Part shown: positions 51,558 through 60,438 of the stretch, in pieces
Position numbering within the stretch: position 1 is the stretch's first letter
Layout of the letters: every line of letters begins with the position of its first letter
Position numbers and translations under genes: made by a program
Notes under the pieces: generated by a model
The model's input: the letters and a program-made list of their open reading frames with translations, nothing else
Told to the model about the DNA's origin: nothing
Databases searched by the model: none
DNA from: Variovorax boronicumulans
Lineage (GTDB): Bacteria; Pseudomonadota; Gammaproteobacteria; Burkholderiales; Burkholderiaceae_C
DNA: 64,000 nucleotides
Direction: 5' to 3'
Assembly (NCBI RefSeq): GCF_029892485.1
Contig: NZ_JARXVG010000002.1
Span: 310,001 to 374,000 of the forward strand

Positions 51558-53777
51558 TCAGCGCTTCTCGTTCTCGCGCAGCTTCAGGCTGCCCTGGAAG
51601 CGCAGCGCGTGCGGGTACTCCTCCTTCTCGCCGGCATCCACCGCCGCCATCTTCTGCTGGCTCAGCTGCGTCTTCGCGAGCAGCGGCTCCGGCAGGTTCA
51701 GCACGCCCTTAATCTGGTCGTACTGCACCTGCGTGATGCGGCCCACCTCCTTCAGGCGGAACGCGTCGCGCTCGATGTTCAGCAGCAGCGGCTTGTTGCC
51801 CGCGAAGTTCTGCACCTTGGCCAGCAGGTCGCTCCACGACTGCGCGCTGTAGTTGCTCACGTAGTAGTCCTGCCCGGTCGGCCCGGCCAGTACCGCCGTG
51901 CAACCCGGCAGCTCCAGCTGCACCGCGTTGTTCGACATCACGAAGGTCTTGCGCTGCTCCATCGAATTGCCGTACGCCAGCGTGACGGGGATGGTCCACG
52001 TCGAGGCCGGGAACTGGTTCTGGTTGGGGAACGACTCCTGGCTGATGTTCACGTAGGTGCGGTCGCCGGCGCATTGCGCGTCCACCGTCAGCAGCGGCAC
52101 GCCCGTCTGGCGGATGAGGCTGTCACCGATGTCGCTCACCTTCTTGTCGGTGACCTTCTCCAGCGAACTCCACAGCCGCGACGGCGTGACGTTGCCGTAC
52201 GCATAGTCCTTCAGGTAGATCCGCAGGCCCTTCTGCATCGCCTCTTCACCGATGTAGTTCTGGATCGTCTCCAGCACGTGGCTACCCTTGTTGTAGACGA
52301 AGATCGACGGGCTGATGAAGCCGAACGAACCTGCGTCGTTCAGGTTGCGCTGCACCGGCACCGCGGTGTTCTTGAGGTCCGCCACGATCACGTTGTGCTT
52401 GTCCAGCACATAGTCGGAGAAGCTGTAGTACTCAGGGTGGAATTTGATCGTGGTGCGCCGCTCGAACCAGCGCGCGAACGACTCGTTGAGCCACACGTTG
52501 TCCCACCAGTCGAGCGTGACCAAGTCGCCGAACCACTGGTGCGCCACTTCGTGCGTCACCACCGTCACCGAGTACAGCGTGGGCGTGGTGCCCGGCTTGG
52601 TCAGCACCGCATCGGCAAACTCGAAGATCGAGCCCCAGTTCTCCATGCCGCCGAAGCCGGTGTTGGGCTTGTTGTCGTAGCTGTCGTTGGCCGCGACGGT
52701 GTCGAACTTCTTGAAGGGCAGCGGGATGCCGGTGTACTTGTAGTAGTAGTCCATCGACACCTTGGTCCACTCCATCGCGAACTTGGCCCAGTCCGAGCGG
52801 CCCGGCGGCGTGAACCAGCGCAGCGGCATGTCGCTGCCATCGAGCGGGTTCTTGAAGGTATCGGCCAGGATGTCGAACTTGCCGCCGCCGAAGAAGGTGA
52901 GGTACATCGGCATCGAAGGCGTCTTCTCGAACGCCACGCGCTGGTAGCCGTCGGGCAGCTTCACCGCTTCGGTCTGTGCACCGTTGGACACCGTCTTCCA
53001 GTCGCCCGGCACCTCGGCCGAGATCTCGAAGGTGTGGCGGAAGGCCGGCTCGTCCCAGCCCGGGAACCACTGGCGCGCGTAGTTGGTTTCGCCCTGCGTC
53101 ACGATGGCATCGCTGCTCACGCCTTCGGGCGTGGACAGGCCCACCTTGAAGATGCCGGTGGCGGCCGAGCAGAACGGGTTGCGCGCCATCTCCGCGGGCG
53201 GGCAGTACTCCGCATCGGAGAACTGGATCTTGCCGTCCCACTCCATGTGCAGCAGGTACTTGCCCTTGGCGATCTGGCCGTCGTTCAAGCGCAGTTGCAC
53301 GAAGTCGCCGAGCGTCTGCGGCGTGGGGATGAGCGGGATCGCCTCGCCCGGGTTCGACACCTTGCGCAGCGTGGTGCGGCCCTTGGCGAAGTTCAGGTTG
53401 TGCGCCGCGACGACGATGGCATCGACCGGCTTGAGCACCTCGATCTCCACATCGCCGCGACCCACGAAAGTCTTGAGCGCCGCATCGGGGCGGAACCACA
53501 GCTTGTAGTTGCTCGGCCAGACGGTGTCGGGCAGTTCCATCGGCTTGGCAGACCTGTCGACCGCCGACACGGCTGCAGGCGCGGGCACGCCGTCGTCGGG
53601 TGTCTTGCCTGTGCTGTCGGATGCGGGGCCGGAAGTGATCGGGCCTGAAAGGCCGACACCCGAACCGCCACCGAACGAAGGGCCACTGTCTCCGCCGCCC
53701 CCGCAAGCCGTGACGACGGCCAGGGTCACAGCAGTGATGGCAAGATGATTCACGAGGGAGTAATTGAGTTTTTTCAT
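51558..53777 (-). CDS. M1 family metallopeptidase, lipoprotein
   Basis: A 739-residue aminopeptidase. The signal ends in VVTACGGGGDSG, a lipobox followed by a glycine-rich linker, so the enzyme is probably lipid-anchored. It has GGMEN at 376-380, where most members have GAMEN, the zinc site H409-E410-x2-H413 and the third ligand E432 (NESFA). M1 enzymes release N-terminal residues from peptides. The C-terminal domain is shorter than in ERAP-type members. The start MKKLNYSLVNHL at 53775-53777 is chosen. It has a 685-base gap upstream. Confidence 0.92.
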   Translation of the reverse strand: MKKLNYSLVNHLAITAVTLAVVTACGGGGDSGPSFGGGSGVGLSGPITSGPASDSTGKTPDDGVPAPAAVSAVDRSAKPMELPDTVWPSNYKLWFRPDAALKTFVGRGDVEIEVLKPVDAIVVAAHNLNFAKGRTTLRKVSNPGEAIPLIPTPQTLGDFVQLRLNDGQIAKGKYLLHMEWDGKIQFSDAEYCPPAEMARNPFCSAATGIFKVGLSTPEGVSSDAIVTQGETNYARQWFPGWDEPAFRHTFEISAEVPGDWKTVSNGAQTEAVKLPDGYQRVAFEKTPSMPMYLTFFGGGKFDILADTFKNPLDGSDMPLRWFTPPGRSDWAKFAMEWTKVSMDYYYKYTGIPLPFKKFDTVAANDSYDNKPNTGFGGMENWGSIFEFADAVLTKPGTTPTLYSVTVVTHEVAHQWFGDLVTLDWWDNVWLNESFARWFERRTTIKFHPEYYSFSDYVLDKHNVIVADLKNTAVPVQRNLNDAGSFGFISPSIFVYNKGSHVLETIQNYIGEEAMQKGLRIYLKDYAYGNVTPSRLWSSLEKVTDKKVSDIGDSLIRQTGVPLLTVDAQCAGDRTYVNISQESFPNQNQFPASTWTIPVTLAYGNSMEQRKTFVMSNNAVQLELPGCTAVLAGPTGQDYYVSNYSAQSWSDLLAKVQNFAGNKPLLLNIERDAFRLKEVGRITQVQYDQIKGVLNLPEPLLAKTQLSQQKMAAVDAGEKEEYPHALRFQGSLKLRENEKR

Positions 53778-54252
53778 GATCGCCTTCTGGTAAGGACATT
53801 GCGCTGTCCTTGCATGCAGCGGCGGGTAGCCGGTGATGCGCGGAGACGCGCGGTGATGGAAGAACAACTGACGCTGCGAACAGGCAGCACCGCACCCTCC
53901 CGGCGAACGACACGTTCGTCAGGACAAAACGGAACCACCGGAATTTTTCTTAAGTCGATGTGCCACGCACAAGCAAATGCACGCGCAACACCAAGCCACG
54001 CTGCAAGCTATGCAGGCGGCCCCAGGATGCGGGGGGTGATGGCTTCCATTCCCGTCGGCTCGCGGGTGGATGGGGTGTGGGGGGATCGGGCCTCGAGGCG
54101 GCTGTGTGCCTTAGCGCCCGCGCATCGGCGTGGCTCGTTCATGCGCAGCAGGAACGACACGCGTTGTGCTCGTCAGGATCAGAATTCTTGCGGCTCTTGT
54201 CGTTGAAATCACGCGCATTCCCTCGTCCATTGAATGCGTTCAGTTGTAGCTG

Positions 54253-54340
54253 ATCGAATGCGACATCTCAACGACTCGCGGAACTTTTCGCTCTCAAAAT
54301 GTTCGTGCGCGATAGGACGAATGGAGTCATCGCATTCGAT
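54253..54340. repeat. Long-spaced inverted repeat in the 54 kb gap
   Basis: ATCGAATGCGA (54253-54263) and TCGCATTCGAT (54330-54340) are perfect 11-base inverted copies separated by 66 bases. GAATGCG also occurs nearby at about 54233. Such spacing fits paired operators with DNA looping, or the remnant ends of a small mobile element. There is no gene between them. Confidence 0.5.
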
Positions 54341-54414
54341 GCATGTCGTGCGATACGAAGTTGGTTTCGCAGATGCGGCACATGCGCGGCGCGCGTACGA
54401 AAACTCGTAGTCAT

Positions 54415-54440
54415 CGAGTGTGACGATGCGGCCACACTCG
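54415..54440 (-). terminator. Candidate terminator of the aromatic operon
   Basis: The stem cgagtgtg / cacactcg (54415-54422 with 54433-54440) has a 10-base loop. It lies 22 bases beyond the MFS gene stop on the minus strand. A TTTT occurs only about 12 bases further on, so it is not a perfect intrinsic terminator. Confidence 0.35.
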
Positions 54441-54462
54441 GCACCTCAAAGCGATACAGGCG

Positions 54463-55779
54463 CTACAAAACCTCTGAATGCGCGGCGCTCGAAGCCACGC
54501 GCGTGCGTTCGCGCAACCACAGAACGAAGCCGCAGCCGAACACCACGACCTGCGTACCTATCAGCAGCGCGAAACCTGCGAAGAAGCCCGATGCGGATGC
54601 CGCCGATGCGGTGACCGCGCCCGATGCTGAAGAGCCGTGCGACACCGCGCTGATCACGCCGCCCATCAACGCCGGCATGAAGCCCGCCACGAGGCTCCCT
54701 GCCCCATTGGTCACGCCGAATGCGCTCGCGGTGTGCTCGGGCCGCGAGCAATATTGAATGGTGCTCGGGATCGCGGGGCTCTGCAGTCCCCAGAAGAAGT
54801 TGGCCGCGACGAGGCAGCACGCCGCGGCATACGGATCGTGTGCGTTGATGGCCATCAGCACCGACAGCGCCACGCCCACGCTCGCACCCATGAAGATGAA
54901 GGGCACGTGCTCGCGTTCGATCCTGTCGATGACCACGCCGCTCAAGAGCACGGCGAGCACCGTGGCGTACTGCGGCAACGAAGCGAGCCAGCCCATCTCG
55001 CGCAGCGAGAAGCCGCGCGCCTCGTGAAGGTACGTGGGCAACCAGTTGCTGCTGCCCCAGAGATAGGCGAGCGCCGCCGATGTGAGCAAGGTAATGAGGA
55101 ACAGGTGCCGCGTCTGCAGCGCGCCCTTCACGATCGCGCCCACGCGCGCCATCGCTTCACCAACCGACGACGGCCGCGCAGTGTCTTCCTTGCCGGCCGG
55201 CATGCGCACGAACGCCAGCACCAGCGGAATGCCCAGCGCGATGTTCATGATGCCCAGCACATGAAAAGAGGTGTCCCACTGGAACTGCGCGAGCAGGTAG
55301 CCCACCAGCGGATAGCCGACCGCCAGGCCCAGGCCCGTTCCCATGTTCACGAGCGCATTGGGCTTGCCGTTCTCGTGGCTCTGGAAGTGCGCCTTGATGT
55401 ACGACGAGGCCAGCGAGAACAGCGGCCCCTCCGACACGCCCAGGAGAATGCGCGAAGCCAGCAGCAGGCCGTAGCTGTTGAACATCGGCGATGCCCAGGT
55501 CACCACGCCCCAGAGAACCAGCCCATAGACCAGGCTGCGCCGCACGCCGAAGAGCGCCGAGCAGAACGGCGTGAGCACGAAGGCCGACACGCCATAGCCG
55601 AGCATGAATGCCGTCGCCAGCAGGCCCTGGCTCACGCGGTCGTTCGCCGCAAGGCCCACGTGGTTCAGGAACGCGGCGTCGGTGATCAGCACCGCGATGT
55701 TGATGCGGTCCACGTACGAGATCGCGACGATCACGAACAGCGTGACGACGCCGTACCAACGAAAGTGTTTGCTCTGCAT
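54463..55779 (-). CDS. MFS carrier, anion:cation symporter type
   Basis: A 438-residue carrier with twelve predicted TM helices. It opens with the ACS-type signature IVAISYVDRINIAVLITDAAFLNHVGL and has VLWGVVTWASPMFNSYGLLLASRILLGVSEGPLFSLASSYI, as in aromatic- and sugar-acid transporters (4-hydroxyphenylacetate, phthalate, galactarate). It is the last gene of the leftward operon, 36 bases after the porin, and probably carries its substrate across the inner membrane. Confidence 0.92.
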   Translation of the reverse strand: MQSKHFRWYGVVTLFVIVAISYVDRINIAVLITDAAFLNHVGLAANDRVSQGLLATAFMLGYGVSAFVLTPFCSALFGVRRSLVYGLVLWGVVTWASPMFNSYGLLLASRILLGVSEGPLFSLASSYIKAHFQSHENGKPNALVNMGTGLGLAVGYPLVGYLLAQFQWDTSFHVLGIMNIALGIPLVLAFVRMPAGKEDTARPSSVGEAMARVGAIVKGALQTRHLFLITLLTSAALAYLWGSSNWLPTYLHEARGFSLREMGWLASLPQYATVLAVLLSGVVIDRIEREHVPFIFMGASVGVALSVLMAINAHDPYAAACCLVAANFFWGLQSPAIPSTIQYCSRPEHTASAFGVTNGAGSLVAGFMPALMGGVISAVSHGSSASGAVTASAASASGFFAGFALLIGTQVVVFGCGFVLWLRERTRVASSAAHSEVL

Positions 55780-55815
55780 GGTGTTGCTGTTTCTGCTGTG
55801 TGGCGGCGCGTGCGC

Positions 55816-56922
55816 CTAGAACATGTGGCGCATGCCGAACTCGGTGCCGCTGGACGCACGGTTGCGCGCCGTGATGGCACCCGAGAGCGCCTGCGCGGCA
55901 CCGTTGCTGTTGCCGATGCGCGCGATGGTCGCGTACAGCGCAGTGCGCTTGGAGAGGTTGTGCACGTAGCCGATGGCCAGCTTCGACGAGGTGGGCTTCA
56001 GCGCGGCACCCGCCGGCTCCAGTCGGTAGCGTGCGTACGAAGCCTTGATCTCGCCGACGCCGACGGGCAGCTGGAAGCCGATGAGCGCGCCCTTGGCCTC
56101 CGTGGTGCCCTTCGACTCCGTGTACAGCTCGCTCGTGAGCTTCAGGTTCATCAGCGACGGACCGAAGGTGTACGCCGCACCCAGGTTGGTCACGCGCAGG
56201 TCGCCGCTCGCATAGCGCGTCTTGCCGGTAGCAATGGCGATGTTGAGGCCACCGCTCTGGTAGCCGAATCGCAGCCCCGTGTGGTTGCCATCGCGCTTGT
56301 TCGACACCAGCGTGCCCGGCAGCACCGAGGTCGAATCGTTCTCCCCCATCGCGTACATCACCTGCCCGTAGAACCCGCCGAGCGATGCCGGCAGCAGGTA
56401 GCCGATGCTGTTCGATGCGCGCGTGCCCGTCGGCGCGACCAGGCCGCCGAGGCCCGAGAAATAGATCTGGTTGGCACCGATGCCGCCACCCGTGCCGAAG
56501 GGGTCGAAGATGGCGGTGTTCCAGAACGCGGGCACGTAGTCGCGGCCCAGGCGCACCTCGCCGAAGGGCCCCGCGAGGCTCACGGTCGAGCGGCGGTTGA
56601 AGCTCAGCACGCCCGCGGTGCCGTTGCCGCTGGCCTGGTTGTTCGAGTTCGACGGGAAGCCCAGGGCGCTGTCGTTCTGCAAGCCCATCTCGAGCCAGAA
56701 GTTGGCCGAGTAGCCGCCGCCCAGGTCTTCGGTGCCGCGAAAGCCGAGGCGGCTGAACATGTTGCCGCTGTTGCTCAGCTGCGTCTTGTGGGCCGATCCG
56801 TCACCGCTGCCGCGTGTGTAGGTGACAGCTGCATCAACCACGCCGAAGAGCGTGAGGGAAGATTGGGCCAGCGCTCCGCCAGCCACGCTGGCCGAAGCCA
56901 GCGCGATCAAGTATTTTTTCAA
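55816..56922 (-). CDS. Gram-negative porin (Omp32-like)
   Basis: A 368-residue outer-membrane porin. The signal is MKKYLIALASASVAGGALAQ. The barrel starts SSLTLFGVVDAAVTYTRGS, then RLGFRGTEDLGGGYSANFWLEMG, and ends with the C-terminal aromatic of assembly (FGMRHMF). It is the typical 16-strand anion-selective porin of the family. It lies 23 bases after the reductase and 36 bases before the MFS gene, so it is in the operon and suggests its own supply line for the acid substrate. Confidence 0.93.
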   Translation of the reverse strand: MKKYLIALASASVAGGALAQSSLTLFGVVDAAVTYTRGSGDGSAHKTQLSNSGNMFSRLGFRGTEDLGGGYSANFWLEMGLQNDSALGFPSNSNNQASGNGTAGVLSFNRRSTVSLAGPFGEVRLGRDYVPAFWNTAIFDPFGTGGGIGANQIYFSGLGGLVAPTGTRASNSIGYLLPASLGGFYGQVMYAMGENDSTSVLPGTLVSNKRDGNHTGLRFGYQSGGLNIAIATGKTRYASGDLRVTNLGAAYTFGPSLMNLKLTSELYTESKGTTEAKGALIGFQLPVGVGEIKASYARYRLEPAGAALKPTSSKLAIGYVHNLSKRTALYATIARIGNSNGAAQALSGAITARNRASSGTEFGMRHMF

Positions 56923-56945
56923 TGGATGTCTCGGTTGGTTTTTTC

Positions 56946-57914
56946 TCAGATGTCCAGCACCAGCCGCTCGCCCTTGCAGCGAGAGACGCAGATCATCATG
57001 GTCTTGTTGGACGCACGTTCGATCTTGGTGAGGATGCCGTCGTGGTGCTCGACTTCGCCTTCGAGCACAGCCGTTTCACAGGCGCCGCACACGCCTTCCT
57101 TGCAGCTGTGGTCGGGGTTGAGCCCGGCGTCGATGAGGCTGTCGAGAATCGACTTGCCCGCCGGCACCTCGACGCTCTTTCCGCTCTTCGCGCACTGCAC
57201 CACGTAGCCTTGCGTGGCGCTGGGCGCCTCCACATGCAAAGCGGCAAAGCGCTCGATGTGCGCGTTGGCGTAGCCGAGCTGCTCGCAGCTTTTCTCGAAC
57301 GCGTCGAGCATCGGCGTCGGGCCGCAGCAGTAGTAGTGACTCGCGGCGCCCTTACCGGCCAGCAGCGCGGCGAGGTCGGGCGGCGCGCCCTTCTCGTCGT
57401 CGAAGTGCCAGGTGAGCTGTATCGCCTTCTCTTTCGCCAGTGCCTCGATGGCATCGCAGAACGCGGCCTCCTTGCGGGTGCGCGCGCAGTACAGCAGCTC
57501 CACCGGTTTACCGATGGCCACGAGCCGCTGCAGCATGCACCAGATGGGCGTCACGCCGATACCGCCGGCCACGAGCACCGAGCGCTCGGCGCTCTCTTGC
57601 AGCTTGAAGTTGTTGCGCGGAGCCGAGATCGGCAGCGTCATGCCCACGCGCAATTGCTGGTGCACGTAGCGCGAGCCGCCACGGCTCTTGCGGTCGTTGA
57701 GCACGCCGACCACGTAGCGCTGACTGTCGCTGGACGGATTGCACAGCGAATAGCTGCGCACCAGCCCGTTGGGCAGGTGCAGGTCGATGTGGGAGCCGGC
57801 CTCGAAGGCCGGAAAGTCCACGGCGGGCGTGGCCGGCCGGAACTCGACGCTCACGATGCCGTCGGCCTCGTAGCGCATCGTGTGCACGAGGGCGTTGAGC
57901 GTGGGAGAAGACAT
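56946..57914 (-). CDS. PDR/VanB-type oxygenase reductase
   Basis: A 322-residue reductase of the phthalate dioxygenase reductase type. The flavin-binding segment is RSYSLCNP (53-60), with VAGGIGVTPIWCMLQRL and YYCCGPTPMLDAF in the NAD domain. A C-terminal plant-type 2Fe-2S ferredoxin has C271, C276, C279 and C309. It passes electrons from NADH to the Rieske protein encoded just upstream (19 bases). This two-component layout is the class IA oxygenase arrangement. Confidence 0.92.
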   Translation of the reverse strand: MSSPTLNALVHTMRYEADGIVSVEFRPATPAVDFPAFEAGSHIDLHLPNGLVRSYSLCNPSSDSQRYVVGVLNDRKSRGGSRYVHQQLRVGMTLPISAPRNNFKLQESAERSVLVAGGIGVTPIWCMLQRLVAIGKPVELLYCARTRKEAAFCDAIEALAKEKAIQLTWHFDDEKGAPPDLAALLAGKGAASHYYCCGPTPMLDAFEKSCEQLGYANAHIERFAALHVEAPSATQGYVVQCAKSGKSVEVPAGKSILDSLIDAGLNPDHSCKEGVCGACETAVLEGEVEHHDGILTKIERASNKTMMICVSRCKGERLVLDI

Positions 57915-57933
57915 GGGCGTGCTCGCTTCCGTG

Positions 57934-58980
57934 TCAGGCCGTGGCGGCTTCGGCCGTCTCGGCCAGTTGCGCAACGGCGAGGTTGCGCATGTGGCGGCGC
58001 AGGCGAACGATGCCCAGGTCGTGCTGGTACAGGTTCTCGTGCTGGTTGGCGTCGGGCTCCATCTCTTCGAGCATCACGCGGTCCTGCTCCAGCACATGCC
58101 AGTGGCGCGCCTCCAGGCGGTTCTTGTAGAGAAAGCGCCAGGTGTCGCGCTCCCAGCCCTTCGGGAGCTTTCGCACACGCCAGAAGAAGGTGGCCGTCAT
58201 GCCCTTCACGATCGGCGAGAAGGCGCCGACGATGATGAAGTTGCCGCCGGGGCCGCCGGTCTTGGGGTACGGAATTTCGAGCCGCATCCAGTGGATGCCG
58301 GTGTCGGCCCACTCGGTCCAGTCGAAGTTGACGTTGCGCTGGCCTTCCTTCTCGAACACGAAGCCGATGTCGGTCGCGCGGATGCCGAACTTGGCACTCG
58401 AATCGCCCTCGGCCATCGAATGCGACTGCTTGTGCAGGTAGGTGCCGTGCATCGGGTCCATCACGTTGTCGAGCACGTAGCGGTAGTCGCCCTTCCACTC
58501 GGTGTAGCAGAGGAAGCTGCCGTACTCGGCGTCGTCGGTCAGTTGCTCGGGCAGCACCAGCGGCGGCGGAATGTCGACCGACTCCTTCGAGTTGTAGAGG
58601 AACACCGCACCCGCGCGCTCCTGCACATGGAAGTGCCGCGTGGCCTGCGAGCTTTCGAGCTTGCAGCCGGGGCTGCCGGGCACGCGCGTGACCACGCCGT
58701 CATGGCGCACCTCGACGCCGTGGTACGGGCACGAGAGGCGGTCGCCGAGGATCACGCCCTGCGACAGCGGCGCGCCGCGGTGGGGGCAGCGGTCTTCCAG
58801 CGCATGCAGCACGCCTTCGCCGTCGCGCCAGAGCGCGAGCTTGCGGCCCAGGCGGCGCAGGGAGATGGGGTTCTCCTTGATGAAGTGCGAGGGGCAGATC
58901 GGGTACCAGAGATCCTTCAGGCCGATTTCGAGCAGGTGGTCGACCGGGTCTGCGGGAACGGGTTGGATGGCGATGGTCAT
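57934..58980 (-). CDS. Rieske aromatic ring-hydroxylating oxygenase, alpha subunit
   Basis: A 348-residue oxygenase. The Rieske site is C65-x-H67 and C84-x2-H87 (CPHRGAPL, CPYHG). The mononuclear iron site is in VMDPMHGTYLH with H178 and H183. There is no beta-subunit gene, so it belongs to the phthalate oxygenase-like, alpha-only group. It hydroxylates or demethylates an aromatic acid, using the reductase encoded downstream. The start at 58978-58980 lies 12 bases after the small HTH-like gene. Confidence 0.93.
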   Translation of the reverse strand: MTIAIQPVPADPVDHLLEIGLKDLWYPICPSHFIKENPISLRRLGRKLALWRDGEGVLHALEDRCPHRGAPLSQGVILGDRLSCPYHGVEVRHDGVVTRVPGSPGCKLESSQATRHFHVQERAGAVFLYNSKESVDIPPPLVLPEQLTDDAEYGSFLCYTEWKGDYRYVLDNVMDPMHGTYLHKQSHSMAEGDSSAKFGIRATDIGFVFEKEGQRNVNFDWTEWADTGIHWMRLEIPYPKTGGPGGNFIIVGAFSPIVKGMTATFFWRVRKLPKGWERDTWRFLYKNRLEARHWHVLEQDRVMLEEMEPDANQHENLYQHDLGIVRLRRHMRNLAVAQLAETAEAATA

Positions 58981-58992
58981 GGTGGGTTCTCC

Positions 58993-59214
58993 TCAGGCGG
59001 CCAGCGTGGCCATTTCCTTGCGGTACAGCGCCTCGGTCCAGGGCTGGCCGCCGGGCGTGGCGAGGCCGCTGTCGTTCAGGCGCTGCACGAGGCCGCCGAG
59101 GTCGTGGATGCCATCGGCGAAGGCGCGTTCGATCACGTCGCCCAGCAGGTCTTCGTAGGTGGTCGCGGGGCGCTGGCGCGCCTGGTGCGGTTGGAGATAG
59201 CGGTCTTGTTGCAT
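58993..59214 (-). CDS. 73-residue helix-turn-helix-like protein in the oxygenase operon
   Basis: A 73-residue protein: an N-terminal MQQDRYLQPHQARQRPATTYEDLLGDVIERAFADGIHDLGGLVQRLNDSGLATPGGQPWTEALYRKEMATL. The part DLGGLVQRLNDSGLATPGGQPWT resembles the recombinase (Recombinase/Resolvase C-terminal) helix-turn-helix. Small proteins like this are found in similar oxygenase operons under the name recombinase-like HTH. Its function is unknown. It has its own ATG at 59212-59214, and tight spacing (31 and 12 bases) shows it is translated with its neighbours. Confidence 0.75.
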   Translation of the reverse strand: MQQDRYLQPHQARQRPATTYEDLLGDVIERAFADGIHDLGGLVQRLNDSGLATPGGQPWTEALYRKEMATLAA

Positions 59215-59245
59215 CGTGGGCCTCCGGGGGTGAGGTGAAATGAAA

Positions 59246-60403
59246 TCAGGCAGTGGCGGCGACGGGTGCGCCCAGCGGCACGGTCCAGGCGTCGTAGGCG
59301 TAGACCCAGTCGGCATTGCCGCCTTCGCGCAGCCAGTTGTTGCCGCGCGAGCCGAGCTGCACCTGGCTGGCGCGTTCGATACGGGCTTTCTCGTAGTCCT
59401 TGAGTGCATCGGCCGCATCGGACATCGACACACCTTCGAGATGGCGCGACAGCACGACGGCGTCTTCGATCGCCATGCCCGCGCCCTGCGCCATGAACGG
59501 CAGCATCGGATGCGCGGCATCGCCGAGCAGCGCCATGCGGCCCTCGGCCCAGGCGGGCATCGGGTCGCGCTCGTACAGCGCGGTCTTCAGCACCGTGTCG
59601 CAGGCATCGAGCAGGGCCCGCGCCTCGGGGTGGTAGGCCACGTACTGCTCGCGCAGTTCGTCGACGCTGCCGGGCGCGGTCCACGACTCGAGGTGCCAGG
59701 TGTCCTGCGGCGTGGTCGCGAAGATGAAGATGTCCTTGCCGCGGTTCAGCGGAAAAGTGACGATCTGGCTCTGCGGGTTCGGCCCCCACCACTTGGTGAA
59801 GGCGCCGAGGTTGGGCACGCCGGCCACGCGCTCTGCGGGCACCACGGCGCGGTACGCGACGATGCCGGTGAAGCGCGGACTCTCGGCGCCGAACATCGCG
59901 GTGCGCACGCACGAATGGATGCCGTCGGCGCCGAGCAGCACGCCGACGCGGGCGCTGGTGCCGTCGGTGAACGAGAGAGTCACGCCCTCTTCGTCCGCGG
60001 CGATCTTCTGGGCGCGCTTGCCCAGGGCGACGCGCTCGGCCGGGAACATGTCGGCCAGTGCGGCCAGCAGGTCGGCGCGGTGAATGGTGAGCTGCGGTGC
60101 GCCGTAGCGTTCCTCCGCTGAATCGGCCATTTCCAGGCGCGAGGTTTCCTCGCCGGTGTCGTAGGTGCGGCTGATGCGGTGCGACGGGCGCGCCGCTGTC
60201 ACGCGGGCTGCTTGGCCGACGCCCAGGCCATCGAGGGCGCGCACCGCATTGGGCGTGAGGTTGATGTCCGCGCCGACGCGGGCGAACTGCTTGGCCTGCT
60301 CGAACACGACCACGTCGTGCCCTGCGCGCCGCAGCGCGATGGCAGCCACCAGGCCTCCGATGCCGGCACCGACGATGCCGATGGTGGATTCGCTTGTCTT
60401 CAT
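59246..60403 (-). CDS. FAD-dependent monooxygenase, NicC/salicylate hydroxylase-like
   Basis: A 385-residue class A flavoprotein monooxygenase. The FAD motif is GIVGAGIGGLVAAIALRRAG. Then come GADGIHSCVRTAMFGAESPRFTGIVAYRA and LLGDAAHPMLPFMAQGAGMAIEDAVVLSR, and a C-terminal ERASQVQ ... WVYAYDAWTVPL. As I remember it, 6-hydroxynicotinate 3-monooxygenase (NicC) has a similar C-terminal WVYGYD segment and KWW motif; this protein has KWWGPNP. The enzymes of this type decarboxylate while hydroxylating. The start at 60401-60403 begins the Rossmann fold. Confidence 0.88.
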   Translation of the reverse strand: MKTSESTIGIVGAGIGGLVAAIALRRAGHDVVVFEQAKQFARVGADINLTPNAVRALDGLGVGQAARVTAARPSHRISRTYDTGEETSRLEMADSAEERYGAPQLTIHRADLLAALADMFPAERVALGKRAQKIAADEEGVTLSFTDGTSARVGVLLGADGIHSCVRTAMFGAESPRFTGIVAYRAVVPAERVAGVPNLGAFTKWWGPNPQSQIVTFPLNRGKDIFIFATTPQDTWHLESWTAPGSVDELREQYVAYHPEARALLDACDTVLKTALYERDPMPAWAEGRMALLGDAAHPMLPFMAQGAGMAIEDAVVLSRHLEGVSMSDAADALKDYEKARIERASQVQLGSRGNNWLREGGNADWVYAYDAWTVPLGAPVAATA

Positions 60404-60438
60404 GGATGTCTCTCTGTTCGTTCTTTCTTGCATGCGGC

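Larger units (their letters stand above)
53778..54462. other. 685-base gap without a gene, upstream of the M1 peptidase
   Basis: I see no coding signal here: frames are short, lack family features and have stops. The sequence is less GC-rich than its surroundings, with A/T-rich patches around 53950 and 54290. It must include the peptidase promoter. It also holds a pair of 11-base inverted arms (54253-54263 and 54330-54340) and a hairpin near 54415-54440. It may be a decayed gene or a large control region. Confidence 0.6.

Noticed and set aside
53745..54206. A 153-codon open frame across the M1 peptidase start.
   Set aside because: It is arginine-rich, has no motif, and overlaps the signal peptide of the peptidase gene on the other strand.
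54637..57207. Long open frame antisense to the MFS and porin genes.
   Set aside because: Both opposite genes are complete and typical; the antisense frame is compositional.
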